A stretch of 64,000 bases of DNA from Acidobacteriota bacterium (GCA_022711665.1 JAKLEN010000002.1:186001-250000), one strand, 5' to 3'; counted from the first letter of the stretch, positions 27,829-36,069 are shown. The notes: generated by a model not told the origin, from the letters alone. Numbers and translations are program-made.

Positions 27829-29497
27829 GGCCGACGCTTTCCTGCGCCTGATCCGCAGCGCCCAGCGGGGGCGCCTGAAGGTCTATCTCGGCTATTCGGC
27901 CGGCGTCGGCAAGACGTACCGGATGCTCGAGGAGGGCCACCGGCTCAAGGCCGAGGGCATCGACGTCGTCATCGGGCTTCTCGAGACGCACGGCCGGGCC
28001 GACATCGCCAAGCTGGCCCAGGGCCTGGAGGCGGTCCCCCGCCGGACCCAAGAATACCATGGCATCGCCGTCGAGGAGATGGATGTCGACGCCGTCCTGG
28101 CCCGCAAGCCCCAGGTCTCGCTCATCGACGAGCTCGCTCACACGAACATTCCCGGCAGCCGGAACGCCAAGCGGTACGAGGATGTCCAGGACATCCTGGC
28201 CGCCGGCATCCACGTCATCAGCACCCTCAACGTCCAGCACCTCGAGAGCCTCTACAATGTGGTCGAGAGCGCGGTCGGGGTCAAGGTCCGCGAGCGCATC
28301 CCGGACGCGATCCTGGCCGAGGCCGACGAGATCGTCGACGTCGACCTGGCGACCGCGGACCTGAGGCAGCGCCTGGAAGAGGGAAAGATCTACCCGGCCG
28401 AACGGGTCGAGGCCGCGCTGGCCAACTTCTTCACCCCGTCCAACCTGGAGAAGCTCCGCGAGATGACGCTGCGCGAGCTCGCTTCGCAGATCGATCTGCG
28501 GCGGCGGGAGGCCCAGGGGGCGGAAGCCGGCGCCTCGTCCGACCAGGTCATGGTCTGCCTGAGCTCGCACGGGCCGAACAGCGAACGGCTCCTGCGCTAC
28601 GGATCGCGCCTGGCCGGCCGGCTCAACCGCAACTGGTACGCCGTCTATGTCCAGACTCCGTCGGAGGAAGCCACGGTCATCGACGCTGCGGTCCAGCGCC
28701 ATCTCTCCGAATCCCTGACCCTGGCCAAAGCGCTCGGGGCCATGGTCTTCACGTACCAGGGCGAGGACATCGCCGACACCCTGCTCCGGTTCGCCCGGGA
28801 GTACCGGGTCGGCCACATCATCGTCGGCCGGGCCCAGCCCAAGCCGTTCTGGAAACGGTTCGGACGGAACACGAACATCGTCGAGATTCTCATCCGGAAC
28901 GCCCGGGGAATCACTGTCGTCGTCCTCGACACCGGCGCGGAGCTGCCGGGAAGCGTCCGGCCCCGGCCCGAAGTCGCCGAGGAGGCGACGGCCGGGACCG
29001 CGACGGCCGGTTTTTCGGACGCTGAGGAGGCCGACAGCCGGCGGCTGAGCCGGTGGATGTCCCCCCGACGGATCGTGATCCGGGAAGCGGCCGCGGACAA
29101 GGAGGAGGTCCTGAGGGCCCTGGCCTCGACCATCGGACCGGTAACCGGGGACGGGGATGCGGAAACCCTGTTCCAATCCATCATGAAGCGGGAGAGCGAG
29201 GGATCGACATTCTTCAACGAGGGCGTCGCCTTCCCTCACGTTCGCGTCGAGGGGCTGGCCGAGCCCGTCGTCGCGCTCGGACTCACGAAGGAAGGGGTCA
29301 TCGGCGTGGCCGCGGACAAGCCCATCGAGATCGTCTTCCTCCTCCTGTCCCCCGCCGAGGTCCCCGAAGCCCAGGTTCGGCTCCTGGGCCTGGCCAGCCG
29401 CGCGGCGCAGAGCCGTCGCCTGATGCAGGTCCTGAGGTCCGTCCGGACGCCGGAGGAGGCCGTCCAGGCGATCCGCGATTGGGAAAGCCGGGAGTGA
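27815..29497 (+). CDS. KdpD sensor domain - universal stress domain - PTS EIIA fusion, lacking a kinase
   Basis: The protein has 560 residues from GTG 27815, overlapping kdpC by 14 bp. Residues 20-230 are the KdpD N-terminal domain: Walker A GYSAGVGKTYRML (26-38), GLLETHGR, SLIDELAHTNIPGSRN and ISTLNVQHLESL. Residues about 245-370 form a universal-stress-type domain (VMVCLSSHGPNSERLL, HIIVGRAQPKPFWKR). After a linker, residues about 415-555 match PTS EIIA of the fructose/Ntr type, with the phosphorylatable His475 in AFPHVR. No transmembrane, HisKA or ATPase region of KdpD is present. It probably acts as a cytoplasmic regulator of the sensor kinase or of the pump, linking K+ uptake to PTS status. 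That role is inference. Confidence 0.88.
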   Translation: MADDRADAFLRLIRSAQRGRLKVYLGYSAGVGKTYRMLEEGHRLKAEGIDVVIGLLETHGRADIAKLAQGLEAVPRRTQEYHGIAVEEMDVDAVLARKPQVSLIDELAHTNIPGSRNAKRYEDVQDILAAGIHVISTLNVQHLESLYNVVESAVGVKVRERIPDAILAEADEIVDVDLATADLRQRLEEGKIYPAERVEAALANFFTPSNLEKLREMTLRELASQIDLRRREAQGAEAGASSDQVMVCLSSHGPNSERLLRYGSRLAGRLNRNWYAVYVQTPSEEATVIDAAVQRHLSESLTLAKALGAMVFTYQGEDIADTLLRFAREYRVGHIIVGRAQPKPFWKRFGRNTNIVEILIRNARGITVVVLDTGAELPGSVRPRPEVAEEATAGTATAGFSDAEEADSRRLSRWMSPRRIVIREAAADKEEVLRALASTIGPVTGDGDAETLFQSIMKRESEGSTFFNEGVAFPHVRVEGLAEPVVALGLTKEGVIGVAADKPIEIVFLLLSPAEVPEAQVRLLGLASRAAQSRRLMQVLRSVRTPEEAVQAIRDWESRE

Positions 29498-29507
29498 TCC
29501 CGCGGCC

Positions 29508-30296
29508 TCAGCCGGCGGCGCCCGTTCCGGCGGCCTTGTCTTTGCCCTCCAGCATGTTCTCCAGAAGATTGATCCCCTGAAGGATGACGAAGGCCTCGTC
29601 GTCGGTCTTGATCTCGGCCCGAAGACCGGACTTGTTCAGGAGCGCCCTCATCCTGTCCGCGAGATAGGCGATCGAGTTGGAGACGTAGAACGGGAAATAC
29701 CAGAAATAGCCGAACGCCAGGATCACGCCGAAGACCCCGACCCCGGCCATGAGCCTGATGATCCTCTCCGAATCGCGCTTCGCCGCCAGGCTCTTCCGCT
29801 CAACCGCCTGCATGTTGAGGTCGGTGATGCTGGAGATCGTGCGCCGGAGCCCCTCAAAAGCGGGCAGGTACTCGTCGAAGTACAGGGGACGGCCGCCCTC
29901 TCCCTTGAGGATCCGAAGGCAGAGGGCGGCGTACAGCCCATAGCCCTGTTCGACCGAGTTCACGTATTCCCGCTCGTGGATCTCGGTGATGTTGCGGCGC
30001 TCGGAGTTGAGGTTGCTCTCGAATTCGGTCCGGGCGGCCTCGAAGAGCTTGACCTGGTAGTCCGAAGCCTTCCCGGCCGCGGCCGGATTGAGCGCGATGT
30101 TGCCGACGGCCGTCCGCATGTCCTCGAGCGCCGAGGTCATGTTCCTGGAGAAGGCCAGGGAATCGTAGTTATCCTTGAGGATGTTCGCCGCGTCCTGCGA
30201 GAGCCTGCCGATCTGGTAGGCGCTGAAGATCACCAGGACGAAGATCATGAAGAACAAGAACCCCAGCCCCAGGCTCATTTTCTTCTTAAGTTTCAT
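29508..30296 (-). CDS. Membrane four-helix-bundle sensor protein without a kinase domain
   Basis: The protein has 262 residues. The N-terminus (KKMSLGLGFLFFMIFVLVI) is a membrane anchor, followed by a helical extracytoplasmic region (about 30-185), a second membrane helix (about 188-208) and a short cytoplasmic tail with no recognisable output domain. The sequence parallels the sensor part of the kinase at 21411: both have a K/QKxxLGxG start, an xxxLSQ-DxxxxILxxNY-like stretch and a MxxALExxxxxxG helix. It is convergent with the kdp operon (10 bp between stop codons). It may tune the kinase by heterodimerising with it or act as a decoy; function not established. Confidence 0.75.
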   Translation of the reverse strand: MKLKKKMSLGLGFLFFMIFVLVIFSAYQIGRLSQDAANILKDNYDSLAFSRNMTSALEDMRTAVGNIALNPAAAGKASDYQVKLFEAARTEFESNLNSERRNITEIHEREYVNSVEQGYGLYAALCLRILKGEGGRPLYFDEYLPAFEGLRRTISSITDLNMQAVERKSLAAKRDSERIIRLMAGVGVFGVILAFGYFWYFPFYVSNSIAYLADRMRALLNKSGLRAEIKTDDEAFVILQGINLLENMLEGKDKAAGTGAAG

Positions 30297-30393
30297 AGCG
30301 CCCCCTGCAACCGCCTTCGGATGAGAACGCGTCCATTTTAATCAAATCCCCGGAGAATGGGAATCCTGCGGCGCCTCCGGCCGGCGGATTCGG

Positions 30394-30879
30394 CTAGGAT
30401 ACGGCGACGCGGACGGGAGTGGGCTTGAGGACGCGGACGAGGTCGCGGGGATCCATCTCGACCAAAAAGCCCCGTTTACCGCCGTTGATGAAGATCTTCG
30501 GCAGATCGAGGATGGACGACTCGACGTAGACTGGCAGGGGTTTGCGCAGGCCGAAAGGGGACGTGCCGCCGACCTGGTAGCCGGAGTGCCGCTCGGCCGT
30601 CTCCGGGGCGCAGGGATGCACGGACTTGACCGCCAGGATCCGGGCCATCTCCCTGGTCGAGACCTCGCGGTCGCCATGCATGAGGATGACGAACGGCCGT
30701 TTGGCCTCGTCCTCCATGATCAGCGTCTTGATGACGCCGTGCTCGTCGATGCCGCTCTGGGCCGCGAACGCGGCGGTGCCGCCGTGCTCGACATAGGCGT
30801 AGGGATGCCCTTTAAACTCGACCCCGGCCTGCCGAAGGGCCCTGACGGCCGGCGTCATCGGTGTCTTATCGGGTCCCAT
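30394..30879 (-). CDS. ybaK: YbaK/EbsC family aminoacyl-tRNA deacylase
   Basis: The protein has 161 residues, the normal length for the Cys-tRNA(Pro) deacylase YbaK. Typical segments are TPAVRALRQAGVEFKGHPYAYV near the start, VIKTLIMEDE, and the central VHPCAPETAERHSGYQVGGTSPFGLRKPLPVY, carrying the substrate-binding GG(T)SPFG motif. It probably hydrolyses Cys mischarged on tRNA(Pro). Its start lies inside the end of the upstream CDF gene (14-bp overlap), suggesting coupled translation; a Met seven residues later is an alternative start. Confidence 0.9.
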   Translation of the reverse strand: MGPDKTPMTPAVRALRQAGVEFKGHPYAYVEHGGTAAFAAQSGIDEHGVIKTLIMEDEAKRPFVILMHGDREVSTREMARILAVKSVHPCAPETAERHSGYQVGGTSPFGLRKPLPVYVESSILDLPKIFINGGKRGFLVEMDPRDLVRVLKPTPVRVAVS

Positions 30880-32311
30880 CGGGCCGCTGCTCCGGCTCGG
30901 TATGGACGACGACCTGTTCGATCTCGGGGACGGCGGCCTTCAGGGCTTCCTCGATCCGGGTCGACGTCCGGTGAGCTTCCCTGACCGGCAGGTTCCGGTC
31001 GAAGCCGCAATGGAGGGAGACCGCCAGCCGGTCGCCCAGCCTTCGGACGACGATGCTATGGCAGCAGGCCCGCCCGGCCACGCCGTCCGTGACGGTTCTT
31101 ATCCGCTCGACGAGCGGCCCCTCCTCGGCCGTGACGTCCCGGCCGGTCGAGACGCCCGTGCCGCGCGATTCGATGTGGGTCGTGACGCGGGCCAGGGTCG
31201 GGATCTCGGCCCGGAGGTCCTGCTCGACGTGGCTGGCCAGATCGTGGGCCTGGTGGAGCAGGAGATGATCGTCAACCTCGATGTGGAGGTCGACGTGGAT
31301 CTCGCCGTTGTCCTCGTGGACGCTGATGTTATGGGCCGGGATCTGGTTCCGCTCGGCGATGCCGCGGATGCGCCGGGCCAGGTTCTCCCGTTCGACCTCG
31401 CCGGGATCGGTATGAACGACGACATCGGCGCCGGGGACAAGGCCCTGGATGCGGGCCTCGACGCCGCTGGCGATGGAGTCGGTCCGCTCGACCGTCAGGT
31501 TGCGGTCGACCTCGATGGTCATGTCGATGAAGACCTGAGGGCCGGAGCGGCGGAGCCGGACCTGGCCGGCCTTGATGACGCCTTCGACCGCGCCGGCGGC
31601 GGCCACGATCTTGTCCCTGAGCCCATCGGGGGCGCTGTCGAGCAGGACGTCGACGGTCCGCTTGCCCAGCTTGTAGCTGACGAAGAGCACCAGGACGGCG
31701 ACCCCCAGGGCGGCCACGGCGTCGGCTTTGTCGAGCCAGGCCGCCTGCCGCGGAAAGACATGCCGCCCGAGCCAGACGAAGGTCAGCCCGACGATGACGA
31801 CGGTCGAGCTCCAGACGTCGGTCGAGAAGTGGAGGGCGTCGGCCTCGAGGGCCTGGCTGCGGTGCTTCCGGGCGGCCCGCAGCAGCATGCGCGAGCGGGT
31901 GACGTCGATGGCGATCGAAACGACGACGACGAGGAAGGCCCAGAAGCTCGGGTCGACCTCGACCGAGCGGAAGAAGATCCGCTCGACGGCCTCGTAGATG
32001 ATCCAGGCGCAGGTGATGAACAGCAGGACCGTTTCGATGAGGGCCGAGAAGTTCTCGATCTTGCCGTGGCCGTAGGGATGCATGTCGTCGGCCGGCCGGT
32101 CCGAGATGCTGACGGCGATCAGGGTGACGGCGGCCGCCACCAGGTCGAGACCGGAATGCGCCGCCTCGGCCAGGATGCCCAGGGATCCGGTCAGGAGCCC
32201 GACGACGAGCTTCATCCCGGTCAGAAAGAGGGCGGCAACCACCGAGCTCCAGGCGGCCCCCCGCTTCTCTTTCCGGTCTGCGTCGACAGCCAGCGAAGCA
32301 TCACTCAACAT
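30866..32311 (-). CDS. Cation diffusion facilitator (CDF) exporter with three C-terminal dimerisation repeats
   Basis: The protein has 481 residues; CDF proteins are usually about 300. GGAGGA precedes the ATG. Residues 15-210 hold six membrane helices with HSGLDLVAAAVTLIA (HxxxD zinc-site helix II), HPYGHGKIENFSALIE and ALHFSTDVWSSTVVIVG (HxxxD helix V), so a divalent-metal/proton antiporter of the inner membrane is expected. The remaining about 265 residues contain three tandem ZT-dimer-like cytoplasmic repeats (about 222-290, 292-365 and 375-470), each with a VHTDP/THIES/VHTEP ending. The extra repeats probably add metal sensing. YbaK follows in the same operon. Confidence 0.9.
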   Translation of the reverse strand: MLSDASLAVDADRKEKRGAAWSSVVAALFLTGMKLVVGLLTGSLGILAEAAHSGLDLVAAAVTLIAVSISDRPADDMHPYGHGKIENFSALIETVLLFITCAWIIYEAVERIFFRSVEVDPSFWAFLVVVVSIAIDVTRSRMLLRAARKHRSQALEADALHFSTDVWSSTVVIVGLTFVWLGRHVFPRQAAWLDKADAVAALGVAVLVLFVSYKLGKRTVDVLLDSAPDGLRDKIVAAAGAVEGVIKAGQVRLRRSGPQVFIDMTIEVDRNLTVERTDSIASGVEARIQGLVPGADVVVHTDPGEVERENLARRIRGIAERNQIPAHNISVHEDNGEIHVDLHIEVDDHLLLHQAHDLASHVEQDLRAEIPTLARVTTHIESRGTGVSTGRDVTAEEGPLVERIRTVTDGVAGRACCHSIVVRRLGDRLAVSLHCGFDRNLPVREAHRTSTRIEEALKAAVPEIEQVVVHTEPEQRPDGTR

Positions 32312-32394
32312 GGGACGGTCCTCCGAAGACAGCGCTTCATGTTATCACGCGGGCCGGGCCGACGCAACGCCCTCCGGAGGGCCAGGGGGGCGGA

Positions 32395-32423
32395 TTGCCT
32401 TTTTCCGCCGCATCCTGTATCCT
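32395..32423 (+). promoter_or_regulatory. Sigma-70-like promoter for the selenoprotein gene
   Basis: TTGCCT (32395-32400), 17 bp, TATCCT (32418-32423). It lies inside a longer open frame and supports the start at 32458 rather than an upstream one. Confidence 0.45.
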
Positions 32424-32457
32424 TCGCCGCGGAAGACAGATCCCGCAGGAGGTCGAC

Positions 32458-34014
32458 ATGAAGAAAGCCGCCGCGTTCTCAAGCCTCCTCCTCCTCGCCG
32501 CGTTCGCCGCCGCCCAGACGGCGACGGTCCTTTCGGGGCCTTTCGACGAGGCCCTGGCCAAGGCCAGGAAAGAGAACAAGCTCATCCTGCTCGATTTCTA
32601 CTCGAGTGGCTGAGGGAGCTGCAGACTGCTGGTTCAGCAGTTCTACAACAATCCCAAGTACGCCGATTTCCTCAACTCCAACGTCATCCTCTACCGGGCC
32701 AGCCGGGGCGACAAGATCGGGGACGCGATCTACGAACGGTTCGGCGTCAACGCCACCCCGACCGAGCTCTTCATCGACAAGAACGGCCGGGAGGTCGACT
32801 GGATCCTCGGCTACGGCCCGCCCGCCGACAAGTTCCTGGAGCGGATCAAGAAGTCGCTGGCCGGCGTCGAGACGTACGCCTCCCTCGACGCCCTCTACGC
32901 CAAGGACCCGGCCGACGTCGAGGTCGTCTACAAGCTGGCCAGGAAGTGCGCCGAGCGCTACTCGGACGCGCTGACGGCCCGGTCCCAGGATCTCTATAAA
33001 AAGATCCTGGCCATGGACCTAGGCGGCCGGACGGCGTCCTTCTATGACGAGAACCTCAAGGCCACCGTGCCCTACGTCGAGGCCGCCGAATTCGCCCTCG
33101 GCCAGGCGGTCGCCTACGGCCAAAAGCCCGACCCGGCGCCTCTGCGGACCTTCATCCAAAAGCGCCCGGCCAGCCCGTTCCTCAAGAACGCCTACGCCAG
33201 CCTGACTTATTACTACGGCTACATGGCTCCCAGGGAAGATGCGGACAAGTTCTTCGACGAGTACACGGGGAAATTCCCCGACGACAAGTCCGCCCTCAGT
33301 TCCTACGTCGAGCGCATCATCAAGGACAAGGAGCCGCTCGACAAGGGCATCGGGCTGGCCCTCAGGCTCCAGGAGATGGCCGGCTATCCCCAGAACCCTG
33401 AGTATCAGCAGAACCTGGCACAGCTCTATGCGCTGAAAGAGGACGCCGCCAAGGCCGACGAGGAATACGGCCGGGATTTCGCCGACAGCTACGTCTCGAG
33501 CGTGTATTCCGCCCTGACGGGCTATGCCGGCTTCTGGATCGACCAGGGCCGGAACCTCGCCGGCGCGGAGGAAGCGGCTGATCTCGCCGCGGCTCTCATC
33601 TCGACGTCCAGGGAGGAAGCCCCGTCCTACTACCGGTCCCAGGTGGCCGGGATCTACGCCAAGCTCAAGAAGGACGACAAGGCCCTGGCCGTCTACGGCC
33701 CGGAGATCGCCAAGAAGAACTGGGACGATCAGGGGGCCCTGGCAAGCTATGCCGGCTTCTGGAACCGCCAGGGGACGAACCTGGAGAGCGCCCTGGCCGC
33801 GGCCAGGCGGTCGGTCGAGCTGACCTCCGATTATTCCAACAACTTCATCCTGGCCCAGCTCCTGTTCAAGCTGAAGGACTACCCCGAGGCCCTCAAGGCC
33901 GCGGAGAAGGCCGTCGAGCTGGTCAAGCCGATGGCCGCGAAATACGAAGGCTTCCCCACCCAGCAGTACGAGAGCCTCGTCAAGCAGATACGGGAAGCCC
34001 TGGCCAAGAAGTAA
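32458..34014 (+). CDS. Probable selenoprotein: exported thioredoxin-fold protein with TPR-like C-terminus
   Basis: Read through an in-frame TGA at 32611-32613, this is a 518-residue protein. ATG 32458 is preceded by GCAGGAGG and starts a signal peptide (1-20). The thioredoxin domain begins at DEALAKARKENKLILLDFYSSG, and the TGA sits exactly at the first position of the CxxC redox motif, giving Sec52-Gly-Ser-Cys55. The frame stays open for 467 more codons, with the cis-Pro signature VNATPTELFIDKNG about 50 residues on. Residues about 160-518 are TPR-like helices. It probably exchanges disulfides outside the cytoplasm. The alternative is a nonsense mutation or sequencing error, but the position and the adjacent SECIS-like hairpin argue for selenocysteine. 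Confidence 0.8.
32614..32643 (+). promoter_or_regulatory. SECIS-like hairpin following the UGA
   Basis: ACTGCTG (32625-32631) and CAGCAGT (32635-32641) form a seven-bp stem. If the last G-C pair is open, the apical loop is GGTTC, carrying the GGU bases important for SelB binding in E. coli SECIS elements. The loop begins about 17 nt after the UGA, within the usual window. A UGA-hairpin pair at a CxxC position is strong support for recoding. Confidence 0.7.
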
Positions 34015-34019
34015 CGCCC

Positions 34020-34056
34020 GAGGGGGACATGGGCCGGCGCGGTCCATGTCCTCCTC
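34020..34056 (+). terminator. Strong stem-loop after the selenoprotein gene
   Basis: GAGGGGGACATGG (34020-34032) pairs with CCATGTCCTCCTC (34044-34056) through 13 bp with one G-T. It begins six bases after the stop codon. There is no T-run, so it may be a terminator of weak type or a 3'-end stabiliser. Confidence 0.5.
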
Positions 34057-34084
34057 GTCACTATCCGATCCAGCCCCGTTCCGT

Positions 34085-34113
34085 TTGACTTCACCTCGAC
34101 CCTCCCCTATGAT
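34085..34113 (+). promoter_or_regulatory. Sigma-70-like promoter for the exported O-methyltransferase
   Basis: TTGACT (34085-34090), 17 bp, TATGAT (34108-34113). The ATG at 34132 lies 18 bp downstream. Confidence 0.6.
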
Positions 34114-34131
34114 GCAGGCGGGCGGTCCACG

Positions 34132-34785
34132 ATGAAAAAAGCTGTCGGACCTTTGCTGCCGGCCGCCTTCGTCCTGGCGCTCCTCGCCGCCGCCTCGGCC
34201 GGCGGTCCGCCGCAATCGCTGGACGACCGCGTTCGGGGTTTCCTCGATTCCCAGAAGGGCCAGTGGCGCGAGGAGAACGTCACCGAGGCCGACGGCCGGC
34301 TGCTCTTCGACCTCATCCTCAAGAAGCGCTACACCCGGGCCCTCGAGATCGGCACCTCGACGGGCCATTCGGGCATCTGGCAGGCCTGGGCCCTGAGCAA
34401 GACGGGCGGCGCGCTGGTCACCATCGAGATCGAGGAGTTCCGCCACCTGGCGGCGCTCCGCAACTTCAGAACCGCCGGCCTCGACGGCCTCATCGACGCC
34501 CGCCTGGGCGACGCCCGCCGGATCGTGGCCGACCTGGCCGGGCCGTTCGATCTCATCTTCATCGACGCCGACAAGAACTGGACCCTGAATTATTTCGAGG
34601 CCCTGCTGCCCAAGCTCGCCCCGGGCGGCTGCTTCGCCGTCCACAACGTCTCCAGCCTGGGCTACATGAAGGGCATCCGCGACTTCCTGGAGAAGGTCCG
34701 CGGCCTCAGCTTCATGGACACGACGATCGACCGCTCCGCGAGCGGCGGCATGTCCCTGAGCTTCCGCCGGAAGATCCCGGCATGA
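34132..34785 (+). CDS. Signal-peptide-bearing O-methyltransferase-like protein
   Basis: The protein has 217 residues. Residues 1-23 form a clear signal peptide (MKKAVGPLL... ending SAGG). The rest follows the COMT-like O-methyltransferase family: LILKKRYTRALEIGTSTGHSGIW (motif I), LVTIEIEEFRHLAAL, ADLAGPFDLIFIDADKNWTLNYF with the metal-binding Asp region, and LAPGGCFAVHNV. Such enzymes are cytoplasmic because SAM is cytoplasmic, so an exported copy is odd; it may bind something else or the signal may be retained as a membrane anchor. The gene is monocistronic, with a strong promoter before it and repeat copy C after it. Confidence 0.8.
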   Translation: MKKAVGPLLPAAFVLALLAAASAGGPPQSLDDRVRGFLDSQKGQWREENVTEADGRLLFDLILKKRYTRALEIGTSTGHSGIWQAWALSKTGGALVTIEIEEFRHLAALRNFRTAGLDGLIDARLGDARRIVADLAGPFDLIFIDADKNWTLNYFEALLPKLAPGGCFAVHNVSSLGYMKGIRDFLEKVRGLSFMDTTIDRSASGGMSLSFRRKIPA

Positions 34786-35154
34786 CCGCGGTCCCCTCCC
34801 CTTTTAAAATTGATGCTTCTCCCGTATCCGGGATTCCCTCTCGCGGCGGCGATGGGCGTTGCCTCGATGATCCCCGTTGCTGGAGAGGGGGACCGGCAGG
34901 GAGCAGAGTCGCCGAAGCGACCATCAGAAGCATGGCGGAGCGACTCGGAGCCATGCTTCTGGGAAATATCGGAAGAAAGCGCTATCTTCAGATATTTCTC
35001 AGAATCCCGGCCTCGAGTGCTCGGCCATGATCCTGACCTCCGCTCTCCAGAGTCCGCTCCGCGCCGGCACTGAGCCAAGCCGGAGAGAGGAATCCTCCCG
35101 GAATCGGGAGAAGGGCCTAAAAATTCCCTGGAGCCCGTGCGAAAGGAGCCATCA
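34786..35154 (+). repeat. Dispersed intergenic repeat, full-length copy (copy C)
   Basis: This gene-free 369-bp stretch is occupied by the longest repeat copy (about 34812-35119). Its ends are inverted repeats: CTTCTCCCGTATCCGGG then ATTCCCTCTC at 34816-34842, and the reverse complement of GAGAGGAATCCTCCCGGAA then TCGGGAGAAGGG at 35084-35115, differing by a 3-bp indel. Inside are a 12-bp stem (CAGAAGCATGGC/GCCATGCTTCTG, 34925-34936 and 34950-34961), a 14-bp stem with one mismatch (34963-34976 and 34985-34998) and a conserved module (about 34995-35067) shared with copy B. No ORF of note is seen. It looks like a non-autonomous mobile element or structured RNA. Confidence 0.75.
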
Positions 35155-36069
35155 ATGAAGCCTTCCCGGATCCCCGCCGTTCTCCTCCTGGCCGCCATCC
35201 TGACCGCCCCGGCCTTAGCCCCCCGGCTCGGCCTCGCCGCCGACGCCGCGCCAGCCCAGGTTCTCGAGGGCCTCAAGCTCTCGAGCGCCGTCCTCGGCCG
35301 GGATGTCGCCTACGCCGTCTACCTGCCGCCCGGCTACGAAAGCTCGACCCAGCGCTTCCCCGTCGTTTATCTCCTGCACGGCTACACCGACAACGAGTCC
35401 GGCTGGATCCAGTTCGGCGAAGTGCAACTGGCCGCCGACCGGGCCATCGCCGACCGCGAGATCCCGCCTATGATCATCGTCATGCCCGACGGCGGGGTGA
35501 CATTCTACATCAACGACGCCGCCGGCCGGGTCCGCTACGAGGACATGTTCACCCAGGAGCTCATCCCCTTCATCGACCGGACGTACCGCACTAGGCCGGA
35601 CCGCCGCTTCCGAGGGGTTGCCGGCCTGTCGATGGGCGGCTGGGGCACGCTTGTTTATGCGCTCCGGCATCCCGACCTGTTCTCCGCCGGCGCCGCCTTC
35701 AGCGCCGCGGTCTGGTCCGACGAGGACATCCTGGGCATGAAGCAGAAGAATTGGGACGATCTTCTGGGGCCCCTGTTCGGCGCGGTCGGCAAGGCCGGCC
35801 GGGACCGCCTGACGGCGCGCTTCCGCGAGACGAGCCCCCTCGACCTGGCCAGATCCCTGCCGGAGGATTCGCTGAAGCAGGTCCGCTATTACATAGACTG
35901 CGGCGACGACGATTTCCTCATCGGGGGCAACTGCGCCCTGCATCTCCTCCTGACGGACCGGAAGATCCCTCACGAGTTCCGGGTCCGCGACGGCGGCCAC
36001 GCCTGGGCCTACTGGCGCAGCGGCATCGTCGAGGGGCTGAAGTTCATCGGCCAAGGCTTCCGCCGGTAG
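35155..36069 (+). CDS. Exported esterase, alpha/beta hydrolase (esterase D/FrsA-like family)
   Basis: The protein has 304 residues. ATG 35155 is preceded by AAAGGAGCC and opens a signal peptide (about 1-24). The fold is the putative esterase (PF00756-like) type: YAVYLPPGYESSTQRFPVVYLLHGY at the start, the nucleophile elbow GLSMGGWGTL with Ser in the middle, and a late HEFRVRDGGHAWAYWR with the catalytic His; the acid is probably the Asp of IDCGDDD. It probably hydrolyses carbohydrate or aryl esters outside the cytoplasm. Independent unit following repeat copy C. Confidence 0.88.
   Translation: MKPSRIPAVLLLAAILTAPALAPRLGLAADAAPAQVLEGLKLSSAVLGRDVAYAVYLPPGYESSTQRFPVVYLLHGYTDNESGWIQFGEVQLAADRAIADREIPPMIIVMPDGGVTFYINDAAGRVRYEDMFTQELIPFIDRTYRTRPDRRFRGVAGLSMGGWGTLVYALRHPDLFSAGAAFSAAVWSDEDILGMKQKNWDDLLGPLFGAVGKAGRDRLTARFRETSPLDLARSLPEDSLKQVRYYIDCGDDDFLIGGNCALHLLLTDRKIPHEFRVRDGGHAWAYWRSGIVEGLKFIGQGFRR

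Noticed and set aside
32082..32999. A plus-strand frame overlapping the selenoprotein start and running past the TGA
   Set aside because: Its sequence is Arg/Pro/Gly-rich without motifs, and the codon pattern favours the selenoprotein frame on both sides of the TGA. It would not explain the thioredoxin and cis-Pro signatures, so a frameshift is unlikely too.
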